Assembly (NCBI GenBank): GCA_022361195.1
Contig: JAKSBJ010000327.1
Coordinates: forward strand, 1-33,612
From: Flavobacteriales bacterium
GTDB taxonomy: Bacteria > Bacteroidota > Bacteroidia > Flavobacteriales_D > Crocinitomicaceae
DNA: 33,612 nt
Reading direction: 5' to 3'
The notes under the pieces were generated by a model that did no database searches, was not told the DNA's origin, and saw only the letters and a program-made list of their open reading frames with translations. This document shows, in pieces, positions 7,878 through 15,454 of the stretch. Positions within the stretch are counted from its first letter, which is position 1; the number at the start of each line of letters is the position of its first letter. Both the position numbers and the translations under genes were made by a program.

Positions 7878-8930
7878 ATGAAAAAAGCGCTACTTCTTAT
7901 TTTAATTGTTACAGCTTTGGGATCCTATTCTCAAAACAATGTTCTTCGTGAAATTGTAAATAAAGACTCCTCCTGGGTTTGTCGAAATGACAGTGCTCTA
8001 TTTTCGGCCGGGCCAGCTGCAGCATACGAATGGTTTTTAAACGAAAAATCTACCGGAGTAAAAACCAGAGATGCATACTTCAATCAAGAGGGGAATTACT
8101 ACTGCAAAATGACCATTGAGGGCAAAACAGCAGCATCTAACACTCTAACTCTTCACCTCATTAATACCCCACAGGTTCATTTAAAACCAGTACCCGCCGC
8201 TTATGTATGTCCAGGTGTGGATAGCGTACAGCTTATCGGGTCGAGAGGGGGAACCAGAAACTGGTACTTTAATGGTGAACCAATAAAAGGTTTGACAAAA
8301 GATACCATTTGGGTAAAGGAATTAGGACACTACAATATGATTAAAACCAATCGTAAAGGTTGCGGTGATTCAGCTAAGGTTGGAATACATGTAATGCCAG
8401 TTCCTGAAATAGAGGTAAAAGCAGATATTTATGAAATTTGTAAAGGAGACAGAATTCAGTTAAAGGCTACTCCCGGAGCTGATAAATACCGTTGGTATAA
8501 AGATGGGGAATTGTTTGCCACTGATTTCCCCGACTCCATTTATGTTTATTCATCAGGACTTTACTCCGCTGCTGCTGATTACCAATCTTGCTATGATTCA
8601 ACCGATTTGGGAATATTAATTTCTCCCAGAGAATTATCAAGAGAAGATCCTTGTCAGGAGGGGCAATATTCATTTACTAAAGGTCCCGAATTGAAATTGA
8701 ATGTCAATTCAAAAAAGATTCTGGTACTTGACTTTGAAAGAAAAGCTCATGTTGTTCCTATTCAGGTGGAAATTTTAAATGAGAAAGGTGAAATCGTTTT
8801 TATTGAGTGGAGAAGAATGAGAAGAGTTAAAACGGATCGGAATTTTGATTTGAGTCAGCTTCCTACAGGAAAATATACTCTTCGCTTAAATATCGACCAA
8901 CAACAATCTGTGCAGCAATTTGAGATTTGA
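7878..8930 (+). CDS. Secreted protein with Ig/PKD-like repeats and a degenerate T9SS-like tail
   Basis: The ATG at 7878 starts the signal peptide MKKALLLILIVTALGSYSQ; a TTG at 7857 in the same frame is less likely. The 350-residue protein holds three cysteine-containing Ig-like units of about 80 residues, each with the pattern of a Cys followed by a Trp-Tyr or Trp-Phe core (VCRNDSALF..YEWF, VCPGVDSVQL..RNWYF, ICKGDRIQL..YRWYKDG). Such repeats are common in T9SS cargo and adhesins. The last 80 residues (VEILNEKGEIVF, then DLSQLPTGKYTLRLN) look like a type A sorting domain but lack the YPNP opening and end in QFEI without the usual basic residue. It could be a surface adhesin or a periplasmic protein. 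It follows the M23 gene by 44 bases but has its own possible promoter box. Confidence 0.72.
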   Translation: MKKALLLILIVTALGSYSQNNVLREIVNKDSSWVCRNDSALFSAGPAAAYEWFLNEKSTGVKTRDAYFNQEGNYYCKMTIEGKTAASNTLTLHLINTPQVHLKPVPAAYVCPGVDSVQLIGSRGGTRNWYFNGEPIKGLTKDTIWVKELGHYNMIKTNRKGCGDSAKVGIHVMPVPEIEVKADIYEICKGDRIQLKATPGADKYRWYKDGELFATDFPDSIYVYSSGLYSAAADYQSCYDSTDLGILISPRELSREDPCQEGQYSFTKGPELKLNVNSKKILVLDFERKAHVVPIQVEILNEKGEIVFIEWRRMRRVKTDRNFDLSQLPTGKYTLRLNIDQQQSVQQFEI

Positions 8931-8975
8931 TAACTTCATTTTTATCCGATCGCATTCCTCCATTTCCACTTTAAC

Positions 8976-8996
8976 CAATTTTTAACATCAAAATTG
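8976..8996. promoter_or_regulatory. Inverted repeat upstream of the histidine kinase gene
   Basis: CAATTTT at 8976-8982 is complementary to AAAATTG at 8990-8996 with a seven-base spacer. There is no following T run, so it is not a good terminator; an operator is possible. AT-rich arms make chance likely. Confidence 0.2.
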
Positions 8997-9006
8997 AAAA
9001 TTGGCT

Positions 9007-9020
9007 ATTCTGAGCAGAAT
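9007..9020. promoter_or_regulatory. Inverted repeat just ahead of the histidine kinase start
   Basis: ATTCTG-AG-CAGAAT is an inverted repeat with six-base arms, ending 23 bases before the kinase ATG at 9044. It is a candidate operator, possibly for self-regulation by the OmpR-type partner, though those proteins usually bind direct repeats. Confidence 0.22.
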
Positions 9021-9043
9021 TTATCACTTAACTTTAGATTTCA

Positions 9044-10414
9044 ATGAGTAAACAAAGAATTCGTTTGGTGATTTTAGTGGGAATGATAGCCATTCTCAGT
9101 ATTCTGACTATTCAATTATTTTGGATCAAAAAGAACATTGAATTTCAGGAAACCAATATCAAAATTCAAAATCGGCAAGATAGTTTAAGCTCTCGTCAGT
9201 TTAGTGACAACGTTACAGTGGCCCTTAAAAACGTGGCCAATCTCATTGCTCGAATCAACAATACACCTGGCGACTTATACGGAAATGTAAAACAACAATC
9301 TTCTAACTATTTCACAGTAGAATTACAGGATACGCTTCATCCATATTTATTGGAGCAACTCTTAAAAACGGAGTTCTACAACCACAATATTCAAGAGGAC
9401 TTCCAATACGGTATTTACGACTGTTGGTCAGACAGCATAGTTTATGGGAATTACATTCAATTTGTAGAAGATTCGGCTTTTGTCACTAGTAGTAAAAATG
9501 GTGAAGAGCTTAATGAAAAGCTACAAGTTAAACTCAATACCGATGTCCATTATTTCTCGGTAGTTTTTCCAAATATTGAAAATGTTACCTTAGAAACATT
9601 TCCCAACGACGTTACACCATGGTATTATCTCTTTGGAATTATATTAATGGTTTTACTGTTCTTTGCCTACTCGCTCAACATTATCATCAAACAAAAAAAG
9701 CTCTCAGAAATCAAAAATGATTTCATTAATAACATGACCCATGAGCTTAAAACTCCAATCGCTACAATTCGTATTTCCAGCGAAACACTACTCAACATCA
9801 ACGCTAAAACGCCAGAAGAGAAAGATGAAAAACTCATGCGTTATGCCGGTATCATTTATAAAGAGAATAAACGATTAGAACAGCAAGTTGAACGCGTATT
9901 GAACATTGCAAAACTCGATAAAAAAGAACTCAATTTTAAGTTAACCACTTTTGATCTTCACGAACTCATTGAAGAGGCCTCTGAAAACCTCCGTTTTAAT
10001 CAATTAGATGAAAATGGCGGGACAATTGATTTAAACTTACAAGCTCAAAATTCGCTGGTTAATGCGGATATGGTTCACATCACAAATGTGATTTATAACT
10101 TATTGGACAATGCCACAAAATATTGTGACCAAACACCTCATATTACAATTTCATCTCACAACAATAAGAACAAAGTTTACGTTAGCTTTAAGGATAACGG
10201 AAAAGGAATTTCACGAGAAAACCAAAAGTACATTTTCGATAAATTTTATCGGGTTCCGACCGGAAACCTACACGATGTAAAAGGTTTTGGTTTGGGACTT
10301 TATTATGTCAAAACCATAATTGAAGAATTGGGAGGTTCAATTCAGCTCAAAAGTGCTTTAGGAAAAGGTAGTGAGTTCATTATTTCATACCCAATACAGA
10401 CAGAACATGAATGA
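9044..10414 (+). CDS. Membrane sensor histidine kinase (RprX-like)
   Basis: The 456-residue protein has membrane helices at about residues 7-28 and 193-215, framing a sensor domain of about 165 residues in the periplasm. The dimerisation and phosphoacceptor helix follows directly, without a HAMP domain, with the H box NNMTHELKTPIATIR and H233 as the phosphorylation site. The ATPase domain carries the N box NVIYNLLDNATKY, G1 DNGKGIS, the F box FDKFYRV and G2 GFGLGLYYVK, so it should be active. It overlaps the regulator gene by eight bases (ATGAATGA), which implies coupled translation. This architecture matches the RprX/RprY-type pair of Bacteroides; the stimulus cannot be read from the sequence. 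Confidence 0.93.
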   Translation: MSKQRIRLVILVGMIAILSILTIQLFWIKKNIEFQETNIKIQNRQDSLSSRQFSDNVTVALKNVANLIARINNTPGDLYGNVKQQSSNYFTVELQDTLHPYLLEQLLKTEFYNHNIQEDFQYGIYDCWSDSIVYGNYIQFVEDSAFVTSSKNGEELNEKLQVKLNTDVHYFSVVFPNIENVTLETFPNDVTPWYYLFGIILMVLLFFAYSLNIIIKQKKLSEIKNDFINNMTHELKTPIATIRISSETLLNINAKTPEEKDEKLMRYAGIIYKENKRLEQQVERVLNIAKLDKKELNFKLTTFDLHELIEEASENLRFNQLDENGGTIDLNLQAQNSLVNADMVHITNVIYNLLDNATKYCDQTPHITISSHNNKNKVYVSFKDNGKGISRENQKYIFDKFYRVPTGNLHDVKGFGLGLYYVKTIIEELGGSIQLKSALGKGSEFIISYPIQTEHE

Positions 10415-11105
10415 TCAGATTAAAATACTATTAGTAGAAGACGATTACAATCTTGGATTTGTTATTCAGGATCAACTCAAAGGAGAAGGATACCAAGTGC
10501 AGCTTTGTACAGATGGGGTGGAAGGATTAAAGAAGTTTAATGAGGAAGAATTTCATCTTTGTGTGTTTGATGTAATGATGCCAAAGAAAGATGGATTTAC
10601 TCTCGCTAGAGACATTCGTAAAACCAACCAGGAAGTTCCTATCTTATTTCTTACAGCTAAAAACCAAACGGAGGATAAAATTGAAGGTTTTAAAGCTGGT
10701 GGAGATGATTACCTCACCAAACCTTTTAGTACCGAAGAGTTTTTACTAAGAGTGAAAGCTATTTTAAAGCGGGTCAAGCTAATTGAGGGAGAAGAGATTG
10801 CTACCTTGTTTCAGTTAGGAAGTATGGAATATGATTCTGAAAATTATCTTCTTAAATACGCTGATGGAGAAGAGAAGAAGTTGACCAAAAAGGAAGCAAA
10901 AATTCTATTGCTACTGGTTCAGCATCAAAACAAAGTATTGCCTAGAGACATTGTCTTAAATTCTGTTTGGGGACAAGATGATTATTTTGTGGGAAGAAGT
11001 TTGGATGTTTTTATCACCAAATTGCGTAAATATTTAAAGGTTGACGAAAACGTAAAAATCAACAACATCCACGGAGTTGGATTCAAACTCACAATAGAGG
11101 AATAA
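10407..11105 (+). CDS. OmpR-family response regulator (RprY-like)
   Basis: The start at 10407 lies inside the kinase stop region and gives 232 residues beginning MNDQIKILLVEDD. The receiver domain spans about 1-120 with acidic residues E11-D12-D13, the phosphoacceptor D55 in CVFDVMMP, and the conserved Lys in DDYLTKPF. The C-terminal winged helix (about 135-230) has the KLTKKEAKILLLL opening and the recognition and wing segment GRSLDVFITKLRKYL then INNIHGVGFKL, as in OmpR/PhoB proteins. An earlier ATG at 10371 would add 12 residues inside the kinase gene and is unlikely. It is the cognate regulator of the kinase directly upstream. Its stop overlaps the start of the next gene (TAATG). Confidence 0.95.
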   Translation: MNDQIKILLVEDDYNLGFVIQDQLKGEGYQVQLCTDGVEGLKKFNEEEFHLCVFDVMMPKKDGFTLARDIRKTNQEVPILFLTAKNQTEDKIEGFKAGGDDYLTKPFSTEEFLLRVKAILKRVKLIEGEEIATLFQLGSMEYDSENYLLKYADGEEKKLTKKEAKILLLLVQHQNKVLPRDIVLNSVWGQDDYFVGRSLDVFITKLRKYLKVDENVKINNIHGVGFKLTIEE

Positions 11106-11440
11106 TGGGTGAAATTAGCTGGTCCGATTTTGAAAAAATAGACATCCGTACTGGAACTATTTTGAAAGCAGAAATTTTTCCCGAAGCACGAAATCCGGCT
11201 TATAAACTACAAATTGACTTTGGAGAATTGGGGATAAAGAAAACATCTGCCCAAATCACTGATTTATATTCAATCGAAGATTTGGTGGGTATGCAAATAA
11301 CCGCAGTCGTTAATTTCCCTCCTAAGCAAATAGGTCCTTTTATGAGTGAAGTTTTGGTTTTGGGAGCAATTGGAGATCAGGGAGAAGTAACTTTATTACA
11401 ACCTTCATCAAAAGCAAAAAATGGTCTCCGAATCGGATGA
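11105..11440 (+). CDS. csaA: CsaA-like tRNA-binding domain protein
   Basis: The 111-residue product is a stand-alone OB-fold tRNA-binding domain. The hallmark start DFEKIDIRTGTILKAEIFPEARNPAYKL, the centre ITDLYSIEDLVGMQITAVVNFPPKQIGPFMSEVLVLG and the ending LLQPSSKAKNGLRIG match CsaA of Bacillus and similar proteins, which bind tRNA and were proposed as secretion-related chaperones. Length (about 110) is normal for CsaA dimers. The start overlaps the stop of the response regulator by one base, so it is translated with the two-component operon, although no functional link is evident. The family call is firm; the biological role is uncertain even in studied species. Confidence 0.9.
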   Translation: MGEISWSDFEKIDIRTGTILKAEIFPEARNPAYKLQIDFGELGIKKTSAQITDLYSIEDLVGMQITAVVNFPPKQIGPFMSEVLVLGAIGDQGEVTLLQPSSKAKNGLRIG

Positions 11441-11459
11441 TTCGATGCAGAAAATCAAT

Positions 11460-11467
11460 TACCTTTG
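11460..11467 (+). promoter_or_regulatory. TAnnTTTG box upstream of the DUF4920 lipoprotein gene
   Basis: TACCTTTG, a perfect -7 match, ends 18 bases before the ATG at 11486 in the short gap after csaA. No TTG is seen at the expected -33 position. Confidence 0.35.
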
Positions 11468-11485
11468 CGGAAAATTTACATGACT

Positions 11486-12073
11486 ATGAAAAAGATCTTT
11501 TTAATTGGTTTTACTGCTTTGTTCACTATGGCCTCATGTGGTGGTAATGAAGAAAGTACGACTGAAAACGAAAATGCAGCAGATTCAACAGCTGTAAACG
11601 AAGGCGAAGAAGTTGAAGATACAGAAGAGGCTTCATTATTTGAAGGAGAAGAAAGAGGTGATTATTTATTGTATGGTTATACAGACATTGACGATGCCGA
11701 AGTTGCTACTGTAGCTGAAATGAGCTCTCAAATTGATGCTGGAGGAAATTTTGAAGGAAAAGTTTCTGTTGAAATTTCTGAGGTTTGTCAAAAAGCAGGA
11801 TGTTGGATTACATTTAACGATGATGAAGGCGAGTCGGTAAGAGTATTCTTTAGAGACCACTTTACCATTCCACCGGCAACTGCTAGCGGAACAGATGCTA
11901 TTTTGTACGGAGTAACTTCATGGGACACCATGGATGTTGACATGCAAAAACATTTATTGGATGATGCAGCGGAGGCTGGAGAAGAAGTTAGCCAAGCTGA
12001 TTACGATGCTATCACAGAAGATAAATTGGAATTGGTTTTTGATTGCGAATCTATCCTAGTAGCGAAGCAATAA
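11486..12073 (+). CDS. DUF4920 family lipoprotein
   Basis: The ATG at 11486 gives MKKIFLIGFTALFTMASC, a lipoprotein signal with C18 as the lipidated cysteine; ATG at 11480 adds two residues. An acidic, serine- and threonine-rich linker of about 45 residues follows (many Glu and Asp), then the DUF4920 domain at about residues 60-195. Its best mark is VSVEISEVCQKAGCWITF, a CxxxxC pair followed by Trp, typical of this family in Bacteroidota. The function is unknown; the two cysteines could form a disulfide or bind a metal. The very acidic linker is unusual in its density. A possible own promoter lies just upstream and a terminator follows. Confidence 0.85.
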   Translation: MKKIFLIGFTALFTMASCGGNEESTTENENAADSTAVNEGEEVEDTEEASLFEGEERGDYLLYGYTDIDDAEVATVAEMSSQIDAGGNFEGKVSVEISEVCQKAGCWITFNDDEGESVRVFFRDHFTIPPATASGTDAILYGVTSWDTMDVDMQKHLLDDAAEAGEEVSQADYDAITEDKLELVFDCESILVAKQ

Positions 12074-12095
12074 TCAAACGTAAAATATTAGTATA

Positions 12096-12126
12096 AAAGG
12101 CCTCTCAATTTGGGAGGTCTTTTTTT
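12096..12126. terminator. Intrinsic terminator between convergent genes
   Basis: AGGCCTCT at 12098-12105 pairs with GGAGGTCT at 12113-12120 (two G-T pairs), with a seven-base loop and a T run to 12126. It follows the DUF4920 gene and faces the end of the OmpA-family gene, for which the other strand has an A/T-rich tail. Confidence 0.75.
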
Positions 12127-12131
12127 GTGCT

Positions 12132-14441
12132 CTATTTCAAATGAGCTGAGACGGAGATTTCCTTAAATCCACCAGAGACATTGGATTCAATTTTGATGTG
12201 CGTAATCTGCAAACCGGTTTTTCCGGCAGTGTCATAGGTCACCTTAATTTTAGCAGATTCTCCAGCTTTAATGATATTCTTAGAGGCTGATGCATGTACA
12301 CATGAACAATCAGTTGTAATTCGTCCAATCTCCAAATCCTCTTCACCTGTATTAGTAAACTTAAACTCCTTTTCCAATACTTCTCCCGAACTTACATAAC
12401 CAAAGTCATGTTGCTGGCTCTCGAATTTCATTTTAGCATAAGAAGAATCAGAATACACAAAACTGACAGACTGAATTTCAATTTTTCGTTCTAAACCAGC
12501 TTTTCGACTGTAAACAGAATTTTGCTGATCATTTGGATTATCACTAATAATCTTATCTGCTGCGGTATATTCCCCATACGGAATGCTATTAAATGTCAAA
12601 CGTCCACCATTTGGAGCAAACTTCTCCATATAAGGTTCAAAACGTCCTCCTTCATACTCTAATAAGTAATTTTTCAAACTTGAAATACGTCGTTTGGTCA
12701 GTTTTACATTGTAGTCCGTCTCCGCCAGTGGGCTGGCAAAACCCTTGATGGTAATTTCAATGTCATACCCCTTCTCTAGCTCAACAATCAACAAGCGCGT
12801 AAACTCCTCCAAATCTTTCACTCCCTGCTCCACATACTGCACAAAAAAGTCCTCAATATCTAGTTTAGCATCTTCGGCTTTATCCCCCTTTAGCCCTTTT
12901 GAATATTCTTTTTTATACTCATCCTGCATGCGCTGATACCGCTGATAAGTTGTCATATAGTTGAGTGACGTCGTCGTATCTTTTGTACGTGGATTAGGAC
13001 GATCATTGTGGAAATAGAGCACAACGGGTAATTTCTTGTTCAAATCAGCCAATGTCTCAAAACGGTTTGGTGGTGGTTTAATTGGAATGTGAGCAGAAAA
13101 TATATCATTACAACATGTTGGATTTTTGGTGGATTTTACCCCAATGCGGTTGGATGAAAAATAATAACGTCCACTCTCAGGATCAACAATCAAATAAGTA
13201 TCATTTTGAGCTGAATTAAATGGAATTCCCAAATTCACCGGTTCTCCAAATGTCAATTCACCATTCTCCTCTCCTACTTCCGAGTAAAAAATATCCTGCC
13301 CTCCAAAACCTTTATGCCAGGAAGAAGAGAAGTAAAGTCGTTTTGATTTTGGGTCGTAAAAAGGAGACACTTCGTTATCCAAACTATTAATGGTTGAACC
13401 TAAACTTTTAGGCAGGGAATATTGATTTCCATTACTCACAAAAGAATACCAAATGTCCAGCCCTCCATAATTATGGGGCATGGTTGAGCAGAAAAACAAC
13501 ACTTCTCTATCCCCCACCATGGTTGAATGAGGCATAGTAGACACTTTTCCGTATTCATTGATAATTTCTCCCAAACTATCAATTTCTACTAGTTTATCCC
13601 CTTCTACTTTCCCTACATAAATCTTACAAGAATAATCCCTGCAACGCGAAAAATAAAATCGTTTTCCATCTGGGCTAAAGGAACCATTTGCACTATTAAA
13701 TCCTTTTTCCTGAACACTTTTAAACAGTGATACATTCGAGAATACGGTATCCTCTCTGTCCGCTTCATAAATTTGAATACTGTATTCAATATCTTCCTCC
13801 TTTTTCACTTCAGCAAGGTGGGGATTTACCAACTCATTGCTCCCAACCGAATCGGCACGCATACTGGTAAAATAAAACTTTCCATCCCGTAATACCGGAG
13901 CTAATTCAGTATTCTCTGTATTTACTGGGAGCTCTAAAGCATAAAGCAAATGGTCCGAAGTATCACGCACTGCTTTTCGAGCCCACAAACAGCTTTTAAT
14001 TTCCTGTCGAGCCTTTTCAAATTCGTAACTATCTAAATCACGTTTGTACACCTTTTTGGTCTGTTTCCAACTCTCTAAAGCTTCACGATATTTGCCGTTG
14101 TTCTTTTGCATGGTAGCTAACCAAAAAATAGATCGTTTATAAATCTTACTTCCTTCTTTAGCGTAAACCTTGGCATAATAATATTCTGCCTTTTCATAGT
14201 TTTTATGGAGTCGCAAAGCCTCAGCATATTTCCACAAAACCTCTACTGAATTGGAGTCAATCTCCATGGCTTTTTCATACCAGCGTTGGGCATCATAATA
14301 ATCTCCAATGGCCATTTGACCATCAGCATATTCCATCATTTGGACAAAAGACTGCGAATACCCTTGTTTAGGAGTGAACATTGAGAAACACAGAACTACA
14401 AGAACTGTTTTTAAAAGGAATTTTATACTTCTCAACTTCAT
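12132..14441 (-). CDS. TPR-PD40-OmpA family protein with C-terminal DUF1573 domain
   Basis: The start at 14441 opens a signal peptide (MKLRSIKFLLKTVLVVLCFS...GYSQ) and follows the PorP/SprF stop by one base; the longer reading from 14546 would overlap that gene. In the 769 residues I see TPR hairpins at about 30-150 (YYDAQRWYEKAMEI, YEKAEYYYAKVY), a PD40/WD40-like beta propeller at about 200-470 (FSPDGKRFYFSR, YDPKSKRLYFSS, PESGRYYFSSNR), an OmpA-like peptidoglycan-binding domain at about 540-665 (IKGFASPLAETDYNVKLTKRR, ending GLERKIEIQ), and a last 100 residues matching DUF1573 (HDFGYVSSGEVLEKEFKFTN, then TTDCSCVHA). The first three parts resemble PorE-type T9SS proteins that tie outer-membrane parts to peptidoglycan. 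The DUF1573 tail is an uncommon addition. The operon with a CHU_C protein and PorP/SprF supports a role in surface secretion. Confidence 0.87.
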   Translation of the reverse strand: MKLRSIKFLLKTVLVVLCFSMFTPKQGYSQSFVQMMEYADGQMAIGDYYDAQRWYEKAMEIDSNSVEVLWKYAEALRLHKNYEKAEYYYAKVYAKEGSKIYKRSIFWLATMQKNNGKYREALESWKQTKKVYKRDLDSYEFEKARQEIKSCLWARKAVRDTSDHLLYALELPVNTENTELAPVLRDGKFYFTSMRADSVGSNELVNPHLAEVKKEEDIEYSIQIYEADREDTVFSNVSLFKSVQEKGFNSANGSFSPDGKRFYFSRCRDYSCKIYVGKVEGDKLVEIDSLGEIINEYGKVSTMPHSTMVGDREVLFFCSTMPHNYGGLDIWYSFVSNGNQYSLPKSLGSTINSLDNEVSPFYDPKSKRLYFSSSWHKGFGGQDIFYSEVGEENGELTFGEPVNLGIPFNSAQNDTYLIVDPESGRYYFSSNRIGVKSTKNPTCCNDIFSAHIPIKPPPNRFETLADLNKKLPVVLYFHNDRPNPRTKDTTTSLNYMTTYQRYQRMQDEYKKEYSKGLKGDKAEDAKLDIEDFFVQYVEQGVKDLEEFTRLLIVELEKGYDIEITIKGFASPLAETDYNVKLTKRRISSLKNYLLEYEGGRFEPYMEKFAPNGGRLTFNSIPYGEYTAADKIISDNPNDQQNSVYSRKAGLERKIEIQSVSFVYSDSSYAKMKFESQQHDFGYVSSGEVLEKEFKFTNTGEEDLEIGRITTDCSCVHASASKNIIKAGESAKIKVTYDTAGKTGLQITHIKIESNVSGGFKEISVSAHLK

Positions 14442-14442
14442 C

Positions 14443-15450
14443 TTATAAATAGTCAGGACAAACTCTGAACTGTGCAACTTTGGGTTTGAAGATATGGAAA
14501 ATGTATTGCAGCTGGAACTCCAAAGCTCCCCGGGTTTTAGAAGCAACTGTTAATCCAGATACATTAATGTCATAACTAATACCGGCAATCCAGTTATTAT
14601 AATAAACCCCTCCGGTTAAATAAGCTGCATCAGCACTACGATAGAAAATTCCGGCATAAGGCGCCAGATACTCCCCTTTTCGATCCTTCATGATATAACG
14701 GAAGTTAGACCCCACCAAAACCTCAACATATTTCCCCTGAAATTGTGCTGAGATGGCCGGTTGAACGTCCCATTCAAAATTGAGAGCATAAACCGCTCTT
14801 GCATGAAAAAGCAATCTTCTATCCCGTTTTATACCATCATCATTGTAAAAGCTTTGTTTGGGTTGAGGAATATTAAACCATCCCACTCCCACAACTAACT
14901 CTTTACGGTGAGCCGGTTTATAACTATAAATGGCACCTAAAGCAAAATTAAATCCGGCTCGCGAAGAGGTTTGAAAAATTTCATTGGTTGGTAATGACGG
15001 ATCGTAGTAAAAACCATTAAACTGTGAGCCAAAGCTCAATTTAGAAAAGTCAATGGTACGATGATTTAAACTCAATTGAACAGCTGGAGTGACTGAATGA
15101 ATGGAATCATTATCTAAATAAAGTTGATAGGCAGTAGACAACCCCAGTTCCGTTGTACGGAAATTACCATCACCAGCCACATCATGAAAAAGATTTACAG
15201 CATGATACATTCCCGGCAAAACCCACGGTTGTTTACTTTCAAACGAAAAACCAAAGGTATTATACGGACGAGAGACTGACCTCCATTGACTTCTTTGCTG
15301 AGCAGAAGCTCTAAAATCACCATCAAAATTTCCGCTTAGGGCTGGGTTTAAATAAACGGGATTCATGTAAAACTGGGAATAGTGAACATCCTGAGCATGG
15401 ATCGCCATCCCCCAAACCAAAAATACTATGCCCCCAAAACACTTCGCCAT
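14443..15450 (-). CDS. Type IX secretion membrane protein, PorP/SprF family
   Basis: PorP/SprF proteins are outer-membrane barrels that bind PorK/PorN or help secrete specific CHU_C-tailed cargo, as SprF does for SprB in Flavobacterium. The 335-residue product has a signal peptide (MAKCFGGIVFLVWGMAIHAQ) followed by the family signature DVHYSQFYMNPVYLNPALSG and QQRSQWRSV, then repeated amphipathic strands rich in Gly and aromatic residues to the end. Length is usual (about 300-340). It starts four bases after the stop of the giant CHU_C protein on the same strand and is followed after one base by the OmpA-family gene. That order is the standard adhesin, SprF, OmpA trio, so this copy most likely serves its upstream neighbour rather than being the core PorP. 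Confidence 0.93.
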   Translation of the reverse strand: MAKCFGGIVFLVWGMAIHAQDVHYSQFYMNPVYLNPALSGNFDGDFRASAQQRSQWRSVSRPYNTFGFSFESKQPWVLPGMYHAVNLFHDVAGDGNFRTTELGLSTAYQLYLDNDSIHSVTPAVQLSLNHRTIDFSKLSFGSQFNGFYYDPSLPTNEIFQTSSRAGFNFALGAIYSYKPAHRKELVVGVGWFNIPQPKQSFYNDDGIKRDRRLLFHARAVYALNFEWDVQPAISAQFQGKYVEVLVGSNFRYIMKDRKGEYLAPYAGIFYRSADAAYLTGGVYYNNWIAGISYDINVSGLTVASKTRGALEFQLQYIFHIFKPKVAQFRVCPDYL

Positions 15451-15454
15451 TAAA

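Noticed and set aside
9001..9016. A sigma-54-like TGGC-N8-GCA element before the kinase gene
   Set aside because: Spacing of the GG and GC fits, but the TT of the -12 half is missing and no enhancer-binding activator is nearby.
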